Source: an uncultured Cellvibrio sp.
GTDB taxonomy: Bacteria > Pseudomonadota > Gammaproteobacteria > Pseudomonadales > Cellvibrionaceae
Direction: 5' to 3'
Assembly: GCA_946886255.1 (NCBI GenBank)
Contig: CAMPIG010000247.1
Location: 1 to 7,202 of the forward strand
Length of the DNA stretch: 7,202 bases
The position numbers and the translations under genes were made by a program. The notes beneath the pieces were generated by a model, which was given only the letters and a program-made list of their open reading frames with translations, made no database searches and was not told the DNA's origin. Positions 1-5,962 of this stretch are shown here, one piece after another. Position 1 is the first letter of the stretch, and each line of letters begins with the position of its first letter.

Positions 1-453
1 CTGCTAATCCTGGATGGTGTGACCGATCCGCATAATCTCGGCGCGTGCATGCGTACCGCAGAAGCCGCTGGCGTCCATGCGGTTATTGCGCCCAAGGACA
101 AGTCCGCCGGATTGAATCCGGTCGCGCGCAAGGTCGCTTGCGGTGCGGCAGAAGTCCTGCCTTTTGTTCCGGTAACCAATCTCGCCCGCACCCTGAAAAA
201 ACTGCAGGAAGCCGGTGTGTGGTTATTCGGTGCAGCCGGCGAAGCAGACCTGTCGGTTTACCAGTCTAACCTGACCGGTCCTATTGGTATTTTAATGGGT
301 GCGGAAGGCGATGGTTTGCGACGCCTGACCCAGGAAACCTGCGACCATTTGATGAACATTCCCATGGCGGGGACGGTCAGCAGCTTGAACGTATCGGTCG
401 CGACCGGCGTTTGTTTATTTGAGGCAGTGCGTCAACGTCAACTGAAGTTCTAA
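1..453 (+). CDS. rlmB: 23S rRNA (guanosine-2'-O)-methyltransferase RlmB, C-terminal part (5' end outside window)
   Basis: The protein transfers a methyl group from S-adenosylmethionine to the 2'-OH of a conserved guanosine (G2251 in E. coli numbering) of 23S rRNA. It acts in the cytoplasm during ribosome assembly. The frame is open from base 1, and 150 residues are visible of about 245 in the family, so the N-terminal L30e-like substrate domain is missing. All three SPOUT (trefoil-knot) motifs are present. Motif 1 contains [16 protein letters not shown], with the family Asn and Arg at visible residues 12 and 18. Motif 2 is [13 protein letters not shown]. Motif 3 is [17 protein letters not shown], which forms the cofactor-binding knot. 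The GTG at 19 is an internal codon within motif 1 and not the start. RlmB is favoured over other TrmH-like methyltransferases because of the tight match across the motifs, but the N-terminus is not visible to confirm it. The next gene starts 16 nt downstream and may be cotranscribed. Confidence 0.9.
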   Translation: MLILDGVTDPHNLGACMRTAEAAGVHAVIAPKDKSAGLNPVARKVACGAAEVLPFVPVTNLARTLKKLQEAGVWLFGAAGEADLSVYQSNLTGPIGILMGAEGDGLRRLTQETCDHLMNIPMAGTVSSLNVSVATGVCLFEAVRQRQLKF

Positions 454-469
454 TGTAATAAGGAGGCCT

Positions 470-634
470 ATGCGTAAACAGATTATCGCCTTGAGTGTGT
501 TACTCGGTTTGGTTACGGGTTGTGCGCCGGAAGTCGGCAGCCCCGAATGGTGTAAAAAAATGAAAACCAAACCCAATGGCGAATGGACCATGAACGAAGC
601 CAAGGATTACGCTAGCCACTGCCTGTTCAAGTAA
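470..634 (+). CDS. Small DUF3012-type lipoprotein, 54 aa
   Basis: This 54-codon gene is preceded by a full AAGGAGG ribosome binding site at 460-466, with a short 3-nt spacer to the ATG. The N-terminus is a lipoprotein signal: charged MRK, a hydrophobic stretch, then the lipobox V-T-G-C with the lipid-attachment Cys at residue 18. The mature part begins CAPEVGSPEWC and ends CLFK. It carries a K-rich, NGEWT-containing core, and two further Cys (28 and 51) could form a disulfide in the periplasm. From memory this matches the DUF3012 family of tiny gammaproteobacterial lipoproteins, whose function is unknown. Ala at position 19, next to the Cys, gives no inner-membrane retention signal, so outer-membrane sorting is likely. 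The only neighbour link is rlmB, 16 nt upstream. Function cannot be inferred. Confidence 0.85.
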   Translation: MRKQIIALSVLLGLVTGCAPEVGSPEWCKKMKTKPNGEWTMNEAKDYASHCLFK

Positions 635-662
635 CCGCAATTCCCCTTTTACATCGATCCTG

Positions 663-754
663 TAGGTCGGATTAGCGCAGCGTAATCCGACAAACCACCC
701 TTTGTAACCTCAACAACATGTCGGATTACGCCGCGGTGCGACTAATTCGACCTA
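663..754. repeat. REP-like double palindrome with GTCGGATTA arms
   Basis: Two hairpin units lie head to head. Unit 1 has the perfect 9-bp stem GTCGGATTA (666-674) and TAATCCGAC (683-691) around an 8-nt GC-rich loop. Unit 2 has GTCGGATTA (720-728) and TAATTCGAC (743-751), with one changed base. The outer ends TAGGTCG (663-669) and CGACCTA (748-754) are inverted copies, so the whole element of about 92 bp is also an imperfect palindrome around an AT-rich centre. GGATTA-n-TAATCC elements of this look are scattered through many proteobacterial genomes as REP or MITE-like repeats. The position between the lipoprotein stop and the regulator promoter is typical. Transcribed, it could stall polymerase or protect the 3' end of the upstream mRNA, but there is no T-run to make it a standard terminator. 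Membership of a genomic family cannot be tested from this window. Confidence 0.75.
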
Positions 755-788
755 TGGTACTCAACGCCGTCTCTCCTCTACCGTTACT

Positions 789-805
789 CTGGAACAAGTT
801 TTGCC
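789..805 (+). promoter_or_regulatory. Candidate sigma-54 (-24/-12) promoter of the nitrate regulator gene
   Basis: CTGGAAC followed by TTTTGC places GG at 791-792 and GC at 803-804, with exactly 10 nt between them, as sigma-54 requires. The match to TGGCAC-N5-TTGC is TGGaAC-N5-TTGC. The predicted start is near 816, giving a leader of about 23 nt that contains the GAGG ribosome binding site at 827-830. The geometry fits the gene well. No clear NtrC-like dyad was found upstream, where the palindromic repeat sits, so the activator site is unidentified. Confidence 0.55.
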
Positions 806-838
806 TCGCACTTTTTATTAACATCCGAGGCACAGGCC

Positions 839-2137
839 ATGAAATCCGCACAAGACTTTCTGTTAGCCGCCAAGCATTGCGAGATTGAAGCGCTTGAGCA
901 GCTGCGCACCACCTGTGAGTTGGTTACCGGGTTGAGTGAGTTGATCCACAGTTTGCAGCGGGAGCGCGGTGCATCCAACGTCTATCTTGGTTCGGCCGGG
1001 GTGCGTTTCAGCCAGGTGTTGCAGCATCAGGTGAGCGAATCTTCCCGTGCGGAAAAGACGTTGCGCAACCAGTTTTCCCGTCTCGATCAACACGCCGGTA
1101 GCGTTCGCTTATTCAGCCGCATTGCATCCGTGTTGCACGGTTTTGAGACACTCCCACGCTTGCGTGAACGGATTCGGGCCGTCCAATTGTCACCCCGTGA
1201 AGCAACCACCGCCTTTAGCCGCTTGATAGCCGGTTTGCTCGCTATTGTATTTGAAGCCGCCGATACCGCCGCTGATCCTGAGGTCACCAGCCTGTTGGTT
1301 GCCATGTTTAACTTTATGCAAGGAAAGGAACTATCCGGACAGGAACGGGCCGCCGGTGCGATGGGGTTCACGGCGGGATTTTTCACGCAGGAGGAGCAGC
1401 AGCGCATGGTGTACCTGCTGGATGCCCAGGAGCGTTGCTTCGATATTTTTACCCAATTTGCGCCGGCCAAGGCGCTTATCGCCTGGCGTCAACTGACGGA
1501 TTCGCGCTTGTGTGCGGAGCTTAAAGCCCTGCGCCAGGTGGGCCGTAAAGCCAATGAAGTCCAGCCGGTGCCCTCGGAGCTGGGCGAGCTCTGGTTTGAA
1601 TTGACGACGCAGCGAATTGATGAAATGAAGTTGATTGAGAATCAATTGGCCGATGCGTTGGTGCAGCTTTCTGCGTACAAGATCGTCGAGGCCCGCGCGG
1701 ATTTGCATAGCCACAAAGATTTTCTTGCTGCTTTTAATGAAGCCGAAACGCCGCCGTTAGTTCCTATGGCGGTACTGTTGGATTCATCCATGATGGGATT
1801 CGGTGTCGTTGCACATTCGCAGAAACTGAGCGTGGAAGACATGAGTCCTCAGCTCAGTCACTCGCTCTTTGATCTTGTACAGGCGCAGGCGCAGCGCCTG
1901 CAATCGGTGAGTGATGAGTTGTTGACAGCGAAGCGGGCATTGCATGAGCGTAAACAGATTGAACGTGCGAAAGGCATATTAATGATGCATCGCGGGCTAA
2001 CGGAAGAGCAGGCTTATAAAATGTTGCGCCAATCGGCTATGGACCAGAGTCGCCGTATGGCGGATGTGTCTGAAGCTATTCTGAATGTGGCGGATCTGCT
2101 ACAGGAAAAACGTCATGTTAACACTCCAATTATTTAG
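839..2137 (+). CDS. NIT-ANTAR nitrate/nitrite-sensing transcription antiterminator (NasR type), 432 aa
   Basis: This is a cytoplasmic one-component regulator expected to bind nitrate or nitrite and then bind leader RNA to prevent termination. The N-terminal all-helical NIT domain spans roughly residues 27-290. It shows the family signature SLQRERGASNVYL (residues 38-50), a second block QERAAGAMGF (168-177) and a third block WFELTTQRID (252-261); the conserved Arg residues of these blocks are candidates for anion binding. A linker leads to a C-terminal ANTAR domain (about 363-421) with the core RALHERKQIERAKGILM, then RGLTEEQAYKMLR. This is the RNA-binding three-helix module of NasR, AmiR and NasT. 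The ATG is supported by GAGG at 827-830, 8 nt upstream. There is no transmembrane segment or histidine-kinase part, so sensing is intracellular. The leader and transporter genes immediately downstream are the obvious target. It is called NasR-like and not given the symbol, because identity with Klebsiella NasR was not measured. Confidence 0.93.
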   Translation: MKSAQDFLLAAKHCEIEALEQLRTTCELVTGLSELIHSLQRERGASNVYLGSAGVRFSQVLQHQVSESSRAEKTLRNQFSRLDQHAGSVRLFSRIASVLHGFETLPRLRERIRAVQLSPREATTAFSRLIAGLLAIVFEAADTAADPEVTSLLVAMFNFMQGKELSGQERAAGAMGFTAGFFTQEEQQRMVYLLDAQERCFDIFTQFAPAKALIAWRQLTDSRLCAELKALRQVGRKANEVQPVPSELGELWFELTTQRIDEMKLIENQLADALVQLSAYKIVEARADLHSHKDFLAAFNEAETPPLVPMAVLLDSSMMGFGVVAHSQKLSVEDMSPQLSHSLFDLVQAQAQRLQSVSDELLTAKRALHERKQIERAKGILMMHRGLTEEQAYKMLRQSAMDQSRRMADVSEAILNVADLLQEKRHVNTPII

Positions 2138-2144
2138 TTTATTG

Positions 2145-2161
2145 TGCGCGTAACCTGTGCA
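2145..2161. promoter_or_regulatory. NtrC-like enhancer site, distal
   Basis: TGCGC-N7-GTGCA matches the NtrC dyad TGCAC-N7-GTGCA with one change, A to G in the left half. It begins 8 bp after the regulator's stop codon and its centre (2153) is about 143 bp upstream of the predicted sigma-54 start. Binding of NtrC under nitrogen limitation is inferred. Confidence 0.6.
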
Positions 2162-2175
2162 AATTTTCTGTTTTT

Positions 2176-2192
2176 TGCGCACTGCTGGTGCA
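2176..2192. promoter_or_regulatory. NtrC-like enhancer site, proximal
   Basis: TGCGC-N7-GTGCA again, with the same single change as the distal site and an extended GGTGCA right half. Its centre (2184) is about 112 bp upstream of the predicted start. The 31-bp spacing from the distal site is three helical turns and puts both sites on one DNA face. This resembles the paired strong NtrC sites of enteric glnA, about 32 bp apart. Confidence 0.65.
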
Positions 2193-2268
2193 TCTGTAAG
2201 ACCAAAGGCTATCTTGATATTACTCTTTAACTAATTGTTTTTAAATGATTTATTTGGTTTTAAAAAAC

Positions 2269-2286
2269 TTGGTATGCATTCTGCAA
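2269..2286 (+). promoter_or_regulatory. Sigma-54 (-24/-12) promoter of the nitrate transporter operon
   Basis: TTGGTATG-N4-CTGCAA has GG at 2271-2272 and GC at 2283-2284, separated by exactly 10 nt. It agrees with the degenerate consensus YTGGYRYR-N4-TTGCW at all but one position, a C for the first T of TTGC. The predicted start is near 2296-2298. The 75 bp between it and the proximal NtrC-like site is AT-rich, as suits DNA looping, but I see no clear IHF consensus. The leader hairpin begins almost exactly at the predicted start, which supports the assignment. Confidence 0.75.
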
Positions 2287-2295
2287 TATTCAATT

Positions 2296-2403
2296 CAAGG
2301 ATTCGGAAATTCTGAAAGTCAGCAGAATTAAACGAATCAAAAGCGGCTAAGTCGATGATGACCTGGCGCTGGTTTTATCTAAGAGTCAACGGGCAACGGT
2401 GCC
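2296..2403 (+). ncRNA. Nitrate-responsive leader RNA with candidate ANTAR-binding hairpins P1 and P2
   Basis: P1 (2300-2338) is a long hairpin. The outer stem is GATTCG/CGAATC (2300-2305 with 2333-2338), followed by a small internal loop. The inner stem is AATTCTG/CAGAATT (2308-2314 with 2323-2329), and the apical loop starts A-A-A-G. P2 is a candidate at 2392-2403: GGC/GCC closing a six-base loop AACGGT, with A at loop position 1 and G at position 4. Those are the two bases conserved in ANTAR target hairpins. P2 uses bases 2395-2403, which are also part of the terminator's 5' arm, so the two structures exclude each other. That is the expected antitermination switch. P1 is well paired; P2 has only three GC pairs and is less certain. 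The adjacent NIT-ANTAR gene supplies the likely ligand protein. Confidence 0.62.
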
Positions 2404-2456
2404 ACATACGTTAATTGCTTGCGCGGTAATTAACTTTGTGTGGCACCGTTTTTTTT
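2395..2456 (+). terminator. Intrinsic terminator in the transporter leader, target of antitermination
   Basis: A perfect 12-bp stem AACGGTGCCACA (2395-2406) and TGTGGCACCGTT (2439-2450) runs directly into eight T residues (2449-2456). The interior forms a further perfect stem, GTTAATT (2410-2416) with AATTAAC (2428-2434), making a very stable hairpin of about 56 nt. It lies 31 nt upstream of the transporter's first start codon and after its promoter, so as a default stop it would keep the operon off. Its 5' arm overlaps the candidate P2 hairpin. Confidence 0.92.
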
Positions 2457-2486
2457 CGCTTAAATTTGGCATCAGGGGCAGGCGTA

Positions 2487-3815
2487 ATGGAAAAAAAATC
2501 TTCCACAGTGATCGGCGGCAATGACTTAACCAAGCGTCGTAAGTTTTTAAAACATAGCCTGACCGCGATTGGTGGTGCAGCGGTATTAAGTGGTTTGCCT
2601 AAAGGACTCAGCAGCCTTGCCTGGGCCGCAGGCGGCAGCCTGGAAACCACCACCGCAAAATTGGGTTTTATTGCACTCACCGATGCCGCCCCCTTATTTG
2701 TCGCCGAAGAAAAAGGTTTCTTTAAAAAATATGGCATGACCGATGTGCAGGTCATCAAACAATCTTCCTGGGGCACCACGCGCGACAACCTGGTTCTCGG
2801 CTCGCAAAATAATGGCATCGACGGAGCGCACATTTTATCGCCCATGCCTTATCTGATTTCAGCGGGCGTCGTAACGCCGAACAATATTCCTACGCCCATG
2901 TATATCCTCGCACGCTTGAATCTGGGTGGCCAATGTATCTCGGTCGGTAAAGAATATGCCGACTTAAAACTGGGCACAGATGCAACGCCGTTTAAAGCAG
3001 CCCTGGAAAGGAAAAAAGCCAGTGGCAAACCGGTGAATGCCGCGATGACATTTCCCGGCGGCACACACGATTTATGGATTCGTTACTGGTTGGCGGCGGG
3101 CGGTATTGATCCCACTAAAGATATTTCCACGATTGTTGTTCCGCCAGCACAAATGGTTGCCAATATGAAAGTCGGCAGCATGGATACTTTCTGTGTGTGC
3201 GAGCCCTGGAACGAGCAATTAATCAACCAGAAAATTGGCTACACCGCCAATACCACCAGCGAACTGTGGAGCAATCACCCCGAAAAAGCCTTCGCCATGC
3301 GCGCGGATTATGTTGATAAAAATCCTAACTCAACCAAAGCTTTATTGATGGCCGTGATGGAAGCGCAGATGTGGTGTGAAAAAGCCGAGAACAAGGAAGA
3401 GATGGCGAAGATCTGCTCCGGCCGTAAATGGATCAACGCGCCCTACAAAGACATCATTGAGCGTATGAAAGGTACGTTTGATTATGGTAATGGCAAAGTA
3501 GTGGAGAACAGTCCATTCCAGATGCGTTACTGGAAAGACTTTGCTTCATACCCCTTCCGCAGCCATGACCTGTGGTTCCTGACCGAAAATATGCGCTGGG
3601 GTTATTTCCCCGCGTCCACCGATACCAAAGCCCTGATTGAAAAAGTGAACCGCGAAGATATGTGGCGCGATGCAGCGGCAACACTAAACGTGCCGGCCAA
3701 TGAAATTCCCACATTAACGTCTCGTGGTATTGAAAAGTTCTTTGATGGCAAAGTCTTTGATCCGGAAAATCCAAAAGCTTATCTGGATAGTCTGGCAATC
3801 AAATACATGAGCTGA
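2487..3815 (+). CDS. nrtA: Tat-exported periplasmic nitrate-binding protein of an ABC transporter (NrtA/CmpA/NasF family), 442 aa
   Basis: This is the substrate-binding protein that captures nitrate (perhaps nitrite) in the periplasm and delivers it to the permease. The N-terminus has a twin-arginine signal TKRRKFLK (residues 15-22), a hydrophobic stretch and a likely cleavage after AWA at 47, so it is probably exported folded. The mature protein shows family motifs: FVAEEKGFFKKYG, then FPGGTHDLWIRYWLAAGGIDP-like sequence at 189-208, CEPWN, and HPEKAFAMRADYVDKNP. From memory of the Synechocystis NrtA structure, Trp102, Gln155, His196 and Lys269 contact nitrate; plausible equivalents here are W95, Q149, H194 and K267. 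A Lys at the last position argues for nitrate over bicarbonate, since CmpA has Glu there. This mapping was done by eye. The ATG at 2487 is chosen because the in-frame TTG at 2436 lies inside the terminator hairpin. An AGGGG sequence at 2474-2478 is the probable ribosome binding site. Confidence 0.93.
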   Translation: MEKKSSTVIGGNDLTKRRKFLKHSLTAIGGAAVLSGLPKGLSSLAWAAGGSLETTTAKLGFIALTDAAPLFVAEEKGFFKKYGMTDVQVIKQSSWGTTRDNLVLGSQNNGIDGAHILSPMPYLISAGVVTPNNIPTPMYILARLNLGGQCISVGKEYADLKLGTDATPFKAALERKKASGKPVNAAMTFPGGTHDLWIRYWLAAGGIDPTKDISTIVVPPAQMVANMKVGSMDTFCVCEPWNEQLINQKIGYTANTTSELWSNHPEKAFAMRADYVDKNPNSTKALLMAVMEAQMWCEKAENKEEMAKICSGRKWINAPYKDIIERMKGTFDYGNGKVVENSPFQMRYWKDFASYPFRSHDLWFLTENMRWGYFPASTDTKALIEKVNREDMWRDAAATLNVPANEIPTLTSRGIEKFFDGKVFDPENPKAYLDSLAIKYMS

Positions 3816-3848
3816 AGTTGAATTGCCGGTGACAAGCGGAGGTGATTT

Positions 3849-4736
3849 ATGAATTCCAGAGCCACTATTGATAATGCGTCGGCTATGCCGCTGGCTGTAA
3901 ATAAAAACAATGCCGGGATGATAAAAAAATCCTTGTCGAAGACGGCGGGGAAATGGAAGGATTTTTTCCTTTCACGATTTTTGCCGCCGCTTATTGTGAT
4001 GACGATCCTCGTAGCGATCTGGGAAATAACCTGTTCCGGACCGGAAGCGTCCTTACCTTCAGCATCGGCGATGGTTGAGCAAAGTTGGGAGTTGATTGTT
4101 CACCCGTTCTACGACAATGGCGGTAACGACGTCGGTATGGCCTGGCAAATTCTCGCCAGCCTGGAGCGCGTCGCTTACGGTTATTTATTGGCGGTGATAG
4201 CCGGAGTCAGCCTCGGTGTTCTGGTGGGCCAATCAACCTGGGCGATGCGCGGACTGGACCCGGTTTTTCAGGTGTTGCGTACTGTTCCTCCACTGGCTTG
4301 GTTGCCACTGTCTTTAGCAGGTTTCCAGGATAGTCACCCCTCGGCAATCTTCGTCATTTTTATTACGGCGATTTGGCCCGTTATCATCAACACCTCGGTG
4401 GGCGTGCGCAATATTCCGGAAGATTATCGCAATGTCGCACGCGTGATTCGCTTAAATGGTTTTGAATATTTCCGTCAGGTGATGTTGCCCTCAGCCGCGC
4501 CTTATATCTTTTCCGGATTGCGGATCGGTGTCGGTTTATCCTGGCTGGCTATCGTGGCAGCGGAGATGTTGATCGGCGGTGTGGGCATTGGATTCTTTAT
4601 CTGGGATGCGTGGAATTCCTCACTGATCAGCGACATTATCCTGGCATTGATTTATGTCGGTATCGTCGGTTTTATCCTGGATCGTATGGTGGCGTTTATC
4701 GGTAACCGTGTTACGCGCGGTACATCGGCCAGCTAA
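3849..4736 (+). CDS. nrtB: ABC nitrate transporter permease (NrtB family), 295 aa
   Basis: This inner-membrane permease of the nitrate importer probably works as a homodimer with the ATPase encoded next. About six hydrophobic segments are visible, near residues 44-62, 107-128, 147-158, 165-186, 225-247 and 262-284. The cytoplasmic EAA loop that docks on the ATPase is clear: NIPEDYRNVARVIRLNG, then the QVMLPSAAPYIFSGLRIG segment (about 188-228). The first 40 residues are polar and variable and precede the first membrane segment. GGAGG at 3838-3842 lies 6 nt upstream of the ATG and supports the start. It follows the binding-protein stop by 33 nt without a terminator, so the two genes form one operon. 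Similar permeases serve sulfonates and taurine; the neighbours and leader point to nitrate. Confidence 0.93.
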   Translation: MNSRATIDNASAMPLAVNKNNAGMIKKSLSKTAGKWKDFFLSRFLPPLIVMTILVAIWEITCSGPEASLPSASAMVEQSWELIVHPFYDNGGNDVGMAWQILASLERVAYGYLLAVIAGVSLGVLVGQSTWAMRGLDPVFQVLRTVPPLAWLPLSLAGFQDSHPSAIFVIFITAIWPVIINTSVGVRNIPEDYRNVARVIRLNGFEYFRQVMLPSAAPYIFSGLRIGVGLSWLAIVAAEMLIGGVGIGFFIWDAWNSSLISDIILALIYVGIVGFILDRMVAFIGNRVTRGTSAS

Positions 4737-4775
4737 CGAACACGCACCAGGCACAGCACAGTAGAGGGCTTGATC

Positions 4776-5582
4776 ATGGGTGCCAGTTATCTGCAAATTG
4801 AACAGGTCGCGATGGATTTTACGCGCGGCGATCTCACCAGCCACGTGTTGCAAAATGTGAATTTAAAAGTGGAGCGCGGTGAGTACATTTCCATCATTGG
4901 CCACTCCGGTTGCGGCAAATCCACAGTACTCAATATTGTGGCGGGCTTGTTGCGCGCGACCTCGGGTGTGGTGATTCTCGATGGTAAAGAAGTCAATGAT
5001 CCCGGTCCGGATCGCAGTCTGGTTTTCCAGAATCACTCACTCTTGCCTTGGCTGACGGTTTACGAAAACGTGGCGATTGCGGTGAATAAAATCTTCAAGC
5101 GCAGCAAATCAGCGGCAGAGCGTCATCAATGGATTGTGAAAAATCTGGAGATGGTCAACATGGGGCATGCGTTGAATAAACGGCCGGCGGAAATTTCCGG
5201 CGGTATGAAGCAGCGCGTGGGCATTGCGCGTGCTTTAGCGATGGAGCCGAAAGTATTGTTGCTGGATGAACCCTTCGGTGCGCTTGATGCATTAACGCGC
5301 GCGCGCCTGCAGGATGAAGTCATGCGGATCCAATCAGAATTAAAAAATACCGTGCTGATGATTACCCACGATGTTGATGAGGCTGTGTTGCTGTCGGACC
5401 GCATCGTCATGATGACTAATGGGCCGTCCGCTACCATTGGTGAAATTCTGGATATCAATCTGCCAAGGCCTCGCAATCGTATTGCCCTGGCGGATGACCC
5501 CACTTACAACCACTACCGCCATCAAGTCCTCAGCTTCCTCTATGAAAAGCAACGTAAGGTGGATGTGGCGGCGATTGCCTGA
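4776..5582 (+). CDS. nrtD: ABC nitrate transporter ATP-binding protein (NrtD/CmpD-like), 268 aa
   Basis: This cytoplasmic ATPase drives nitrate import. Counting from the ATG at 4776, the motifs are: Walker A GHSGCGKST (42-50), Q-loop Gln85, ABC signature SGGMKQR (141-147), Walker B VLLLDE (160-165), D-loop ALD, and H-loop His198 in ITHDVDEA. The RSLVFQNHSLLPWLTVYENV stretch is characteristic of the nitrate/taurine/sulfonate subgroup. At 268 residues it is a single-domain ATPase. It lacks the binding-protein-like C-terminal domain of cyanobacterial NrtC, so NrtD is the better analogue. The AGAGGG at 4763-4768 sits 7 nt before ATG 4776, which is preferred over the in-frame TTG at 4770 only 1 nt from that site. 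It starts 39 nt after the permease stop and is the last gene of the operon in view. Confidence 0.92.
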   Translation: MGASYLQIEQVAMDFTRGDLTSHVLQNVNLKVERGEYISIIGHSGCGKSTVLNIVAGLLRATSGVVILDGKEVNDPGPDRSLVFQNHSLLPWLTVYENVAIAVNKIFKRSKSAAERHQWIVKNLEMVNMGHALNKRPAEISGGMKQRVGIARALAMEPKVLLLDEPFGALDALTRARLQDEVMRIQSELKNTVLMITHDVDEAVLLSDRIVMMTNGPSATIGEILDINLPRPRNRIALADDPTYNHYRHQVLSFLYEKQRKVDVAAIA

Positions 5583-5861
5583 TGATCTGCCAAATACATC
5601 GCGATTTTTTACCGATGAAATTGCCACTCTCTCGCTCACATGTTATACAGACAGCTCAATTTCGCAGCACCGTTATCGGTCATATCTCTCCTGTGTCCGA
5701 GTTCGGTATGCGTAGGCAAGCAGGATATCTCTCACAACTTTTTTGGGTGGACGATGGAACGGTCAGCCTCGTCGGGTATTCCTTTGTCTTCGCTGATTGG
5801 CACAGCGATTGAGCGGGCCGGTTACATCAACTGAGCACCACAAAAATACTGCCAAATCAGG
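5583..5861. other. Non-coding stretch after the transporter operon, probable chitinase leader
   Basis: I see no convincing gene in these 279 nt. The short frames here (for example from 5582 and from 5640) have no ribosome binding site or recognisable motif. A hairpin TCGCTG/CAGCGA occurs at 5790-5808 and a small ACCG/CGGT hairpin near 5670-5681, neither followed by T residues. The stretch holds a sigma-70-like promoter near its start and the arm AGCACCA at 5834-5840, annotated elsewhere. Confidence 0.55.
5621..5649 (+). promoter_or_regulatory. Candidate sigma-70 promoter for the chitinase transcript
   Basis: TTGCCA (5621-5626, five of six to the -35 consensus) is followed by a 17-nt spacer ending TGT, then TATACA (5644-5649, four of six). 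TGnTATACA is therefore an extended -10. The predicted start near 5656 would leave a leader of about 305 nt before the chitinase. Assignment is by consensus only. Confidence 0.42.
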
Positions 5862-5866
5862 AGAGC

Positions 5867-5962
5867 ATGATAGATCGTCAAGGTGGCGCGGCCCGAGTTG
5901 ATTGGGCTGGTGCTTTTTTGCGTGGGCGTTTTACGCCTGTTTATCATGAGGCTAAAAAATAA
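5867..5962 (+). CDS. Candidate 31-aa leader peptide overlapping the chitinase start
   Basis: An ATG at 5867 with AGGAG at 5859-5863 opens a 31-codon frame ending in TAA at 5960-5962. The final A of the stop is the first base of the chitinase ATG (TAATG), an arrangement typical of translational coupling. The product begins MIDRQGGAARVDW and ends VYHEAKK. It is basic, has no signal peptide or membrane segment, and resembles nothing I recognise. The frame runs through the terminator hairpin at 5886-5913 and its T-run, so ribosome movement could affect folding of that hairpin. A regulatory leader ORF is more likely than a functional protein. It may also be a chance frame; the ribosome binding site and the exact overlap are the reasons to take it seriously. 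Confidence 0.45.
   Translation: MIDRQGGAARVDWAGAFLRGRFTPVYHEAKK
5886..5919 (+). terminator. Intrinsic terminator or attenuator upstream of the chitinase
   Basis: An 11-bp stem with one bulged G pairs 5886-5896 with 5902-5913 around the loop GTTGA (5897-5901) and is followed at once by six T residues (5914-5919). Three of the pairs are G-U. It could end transcription from the nitrate transporter operon 300 nt upstream, or act as an attenuator for a chitinase transcript started near 5656. The upstream arm AGCACCA (5834-5840) is perfectly complementary to TGGTGCT (5908-5914) and would break the base of the hairpin. Confidence 0.55.

Noticed and set aside
2144..2182. Hairpin GTGCGC/GCGCAC after the regulator stop as a terminator
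   Set aside because: The loop is long, no T-run follows the stem, and the bases are better explained as halves of the two NtrC-like sites.
2436..2486. In-frame TTG start for the nitrate-binding protein at 2436, adding 17 residues
   Set aside because: It lies within the 3' half of the terminator hairpin, has no ribosome binding site, and would place extra residues before a normal Tat signal. ATG 2487 is preferred.
4770..4775. TTG at 4770 as start of the ATPase
   Set aside because: It is only 1 nt from the AGAGGG site, whereas ATG 4776 has a normal 7-nt spacing.
5582..5812. A 76-codon frame overlapping the ATPase stop
   Set aside because: The product has no recognisable domain, no ribosome binding site beyond ATPase codons, and overlaps other equally unconvincing frames. 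A gene is not supported.
5797..5813. Near-consensus sigma-54 promoter TTGGCAC-N5-TTGA upstream of the chitinase
   Set aside because: The -24 block and spacing are perfect, but the nearly invariant C of the -12 GC is A, and no NtrC-like site was found nearby. It may be worth revisiting if a transcript start near 5824 is ever mapped.
5835..5920. Cyclic di-GMP riboswitch upstream of the chitinase
   Set aside because: The conserved GEMM core (GCACAGGGCAAACC-like) is absent; only a competing-arm layout is seen.
5918..5947. Sigma-70 promoter TTGCGT-N18-TATCAT just before the chitinase
   Set aside because: The -35 is poor, and a start near 5954 would leave out the GAGG ribosome binding site at 5948-5951.
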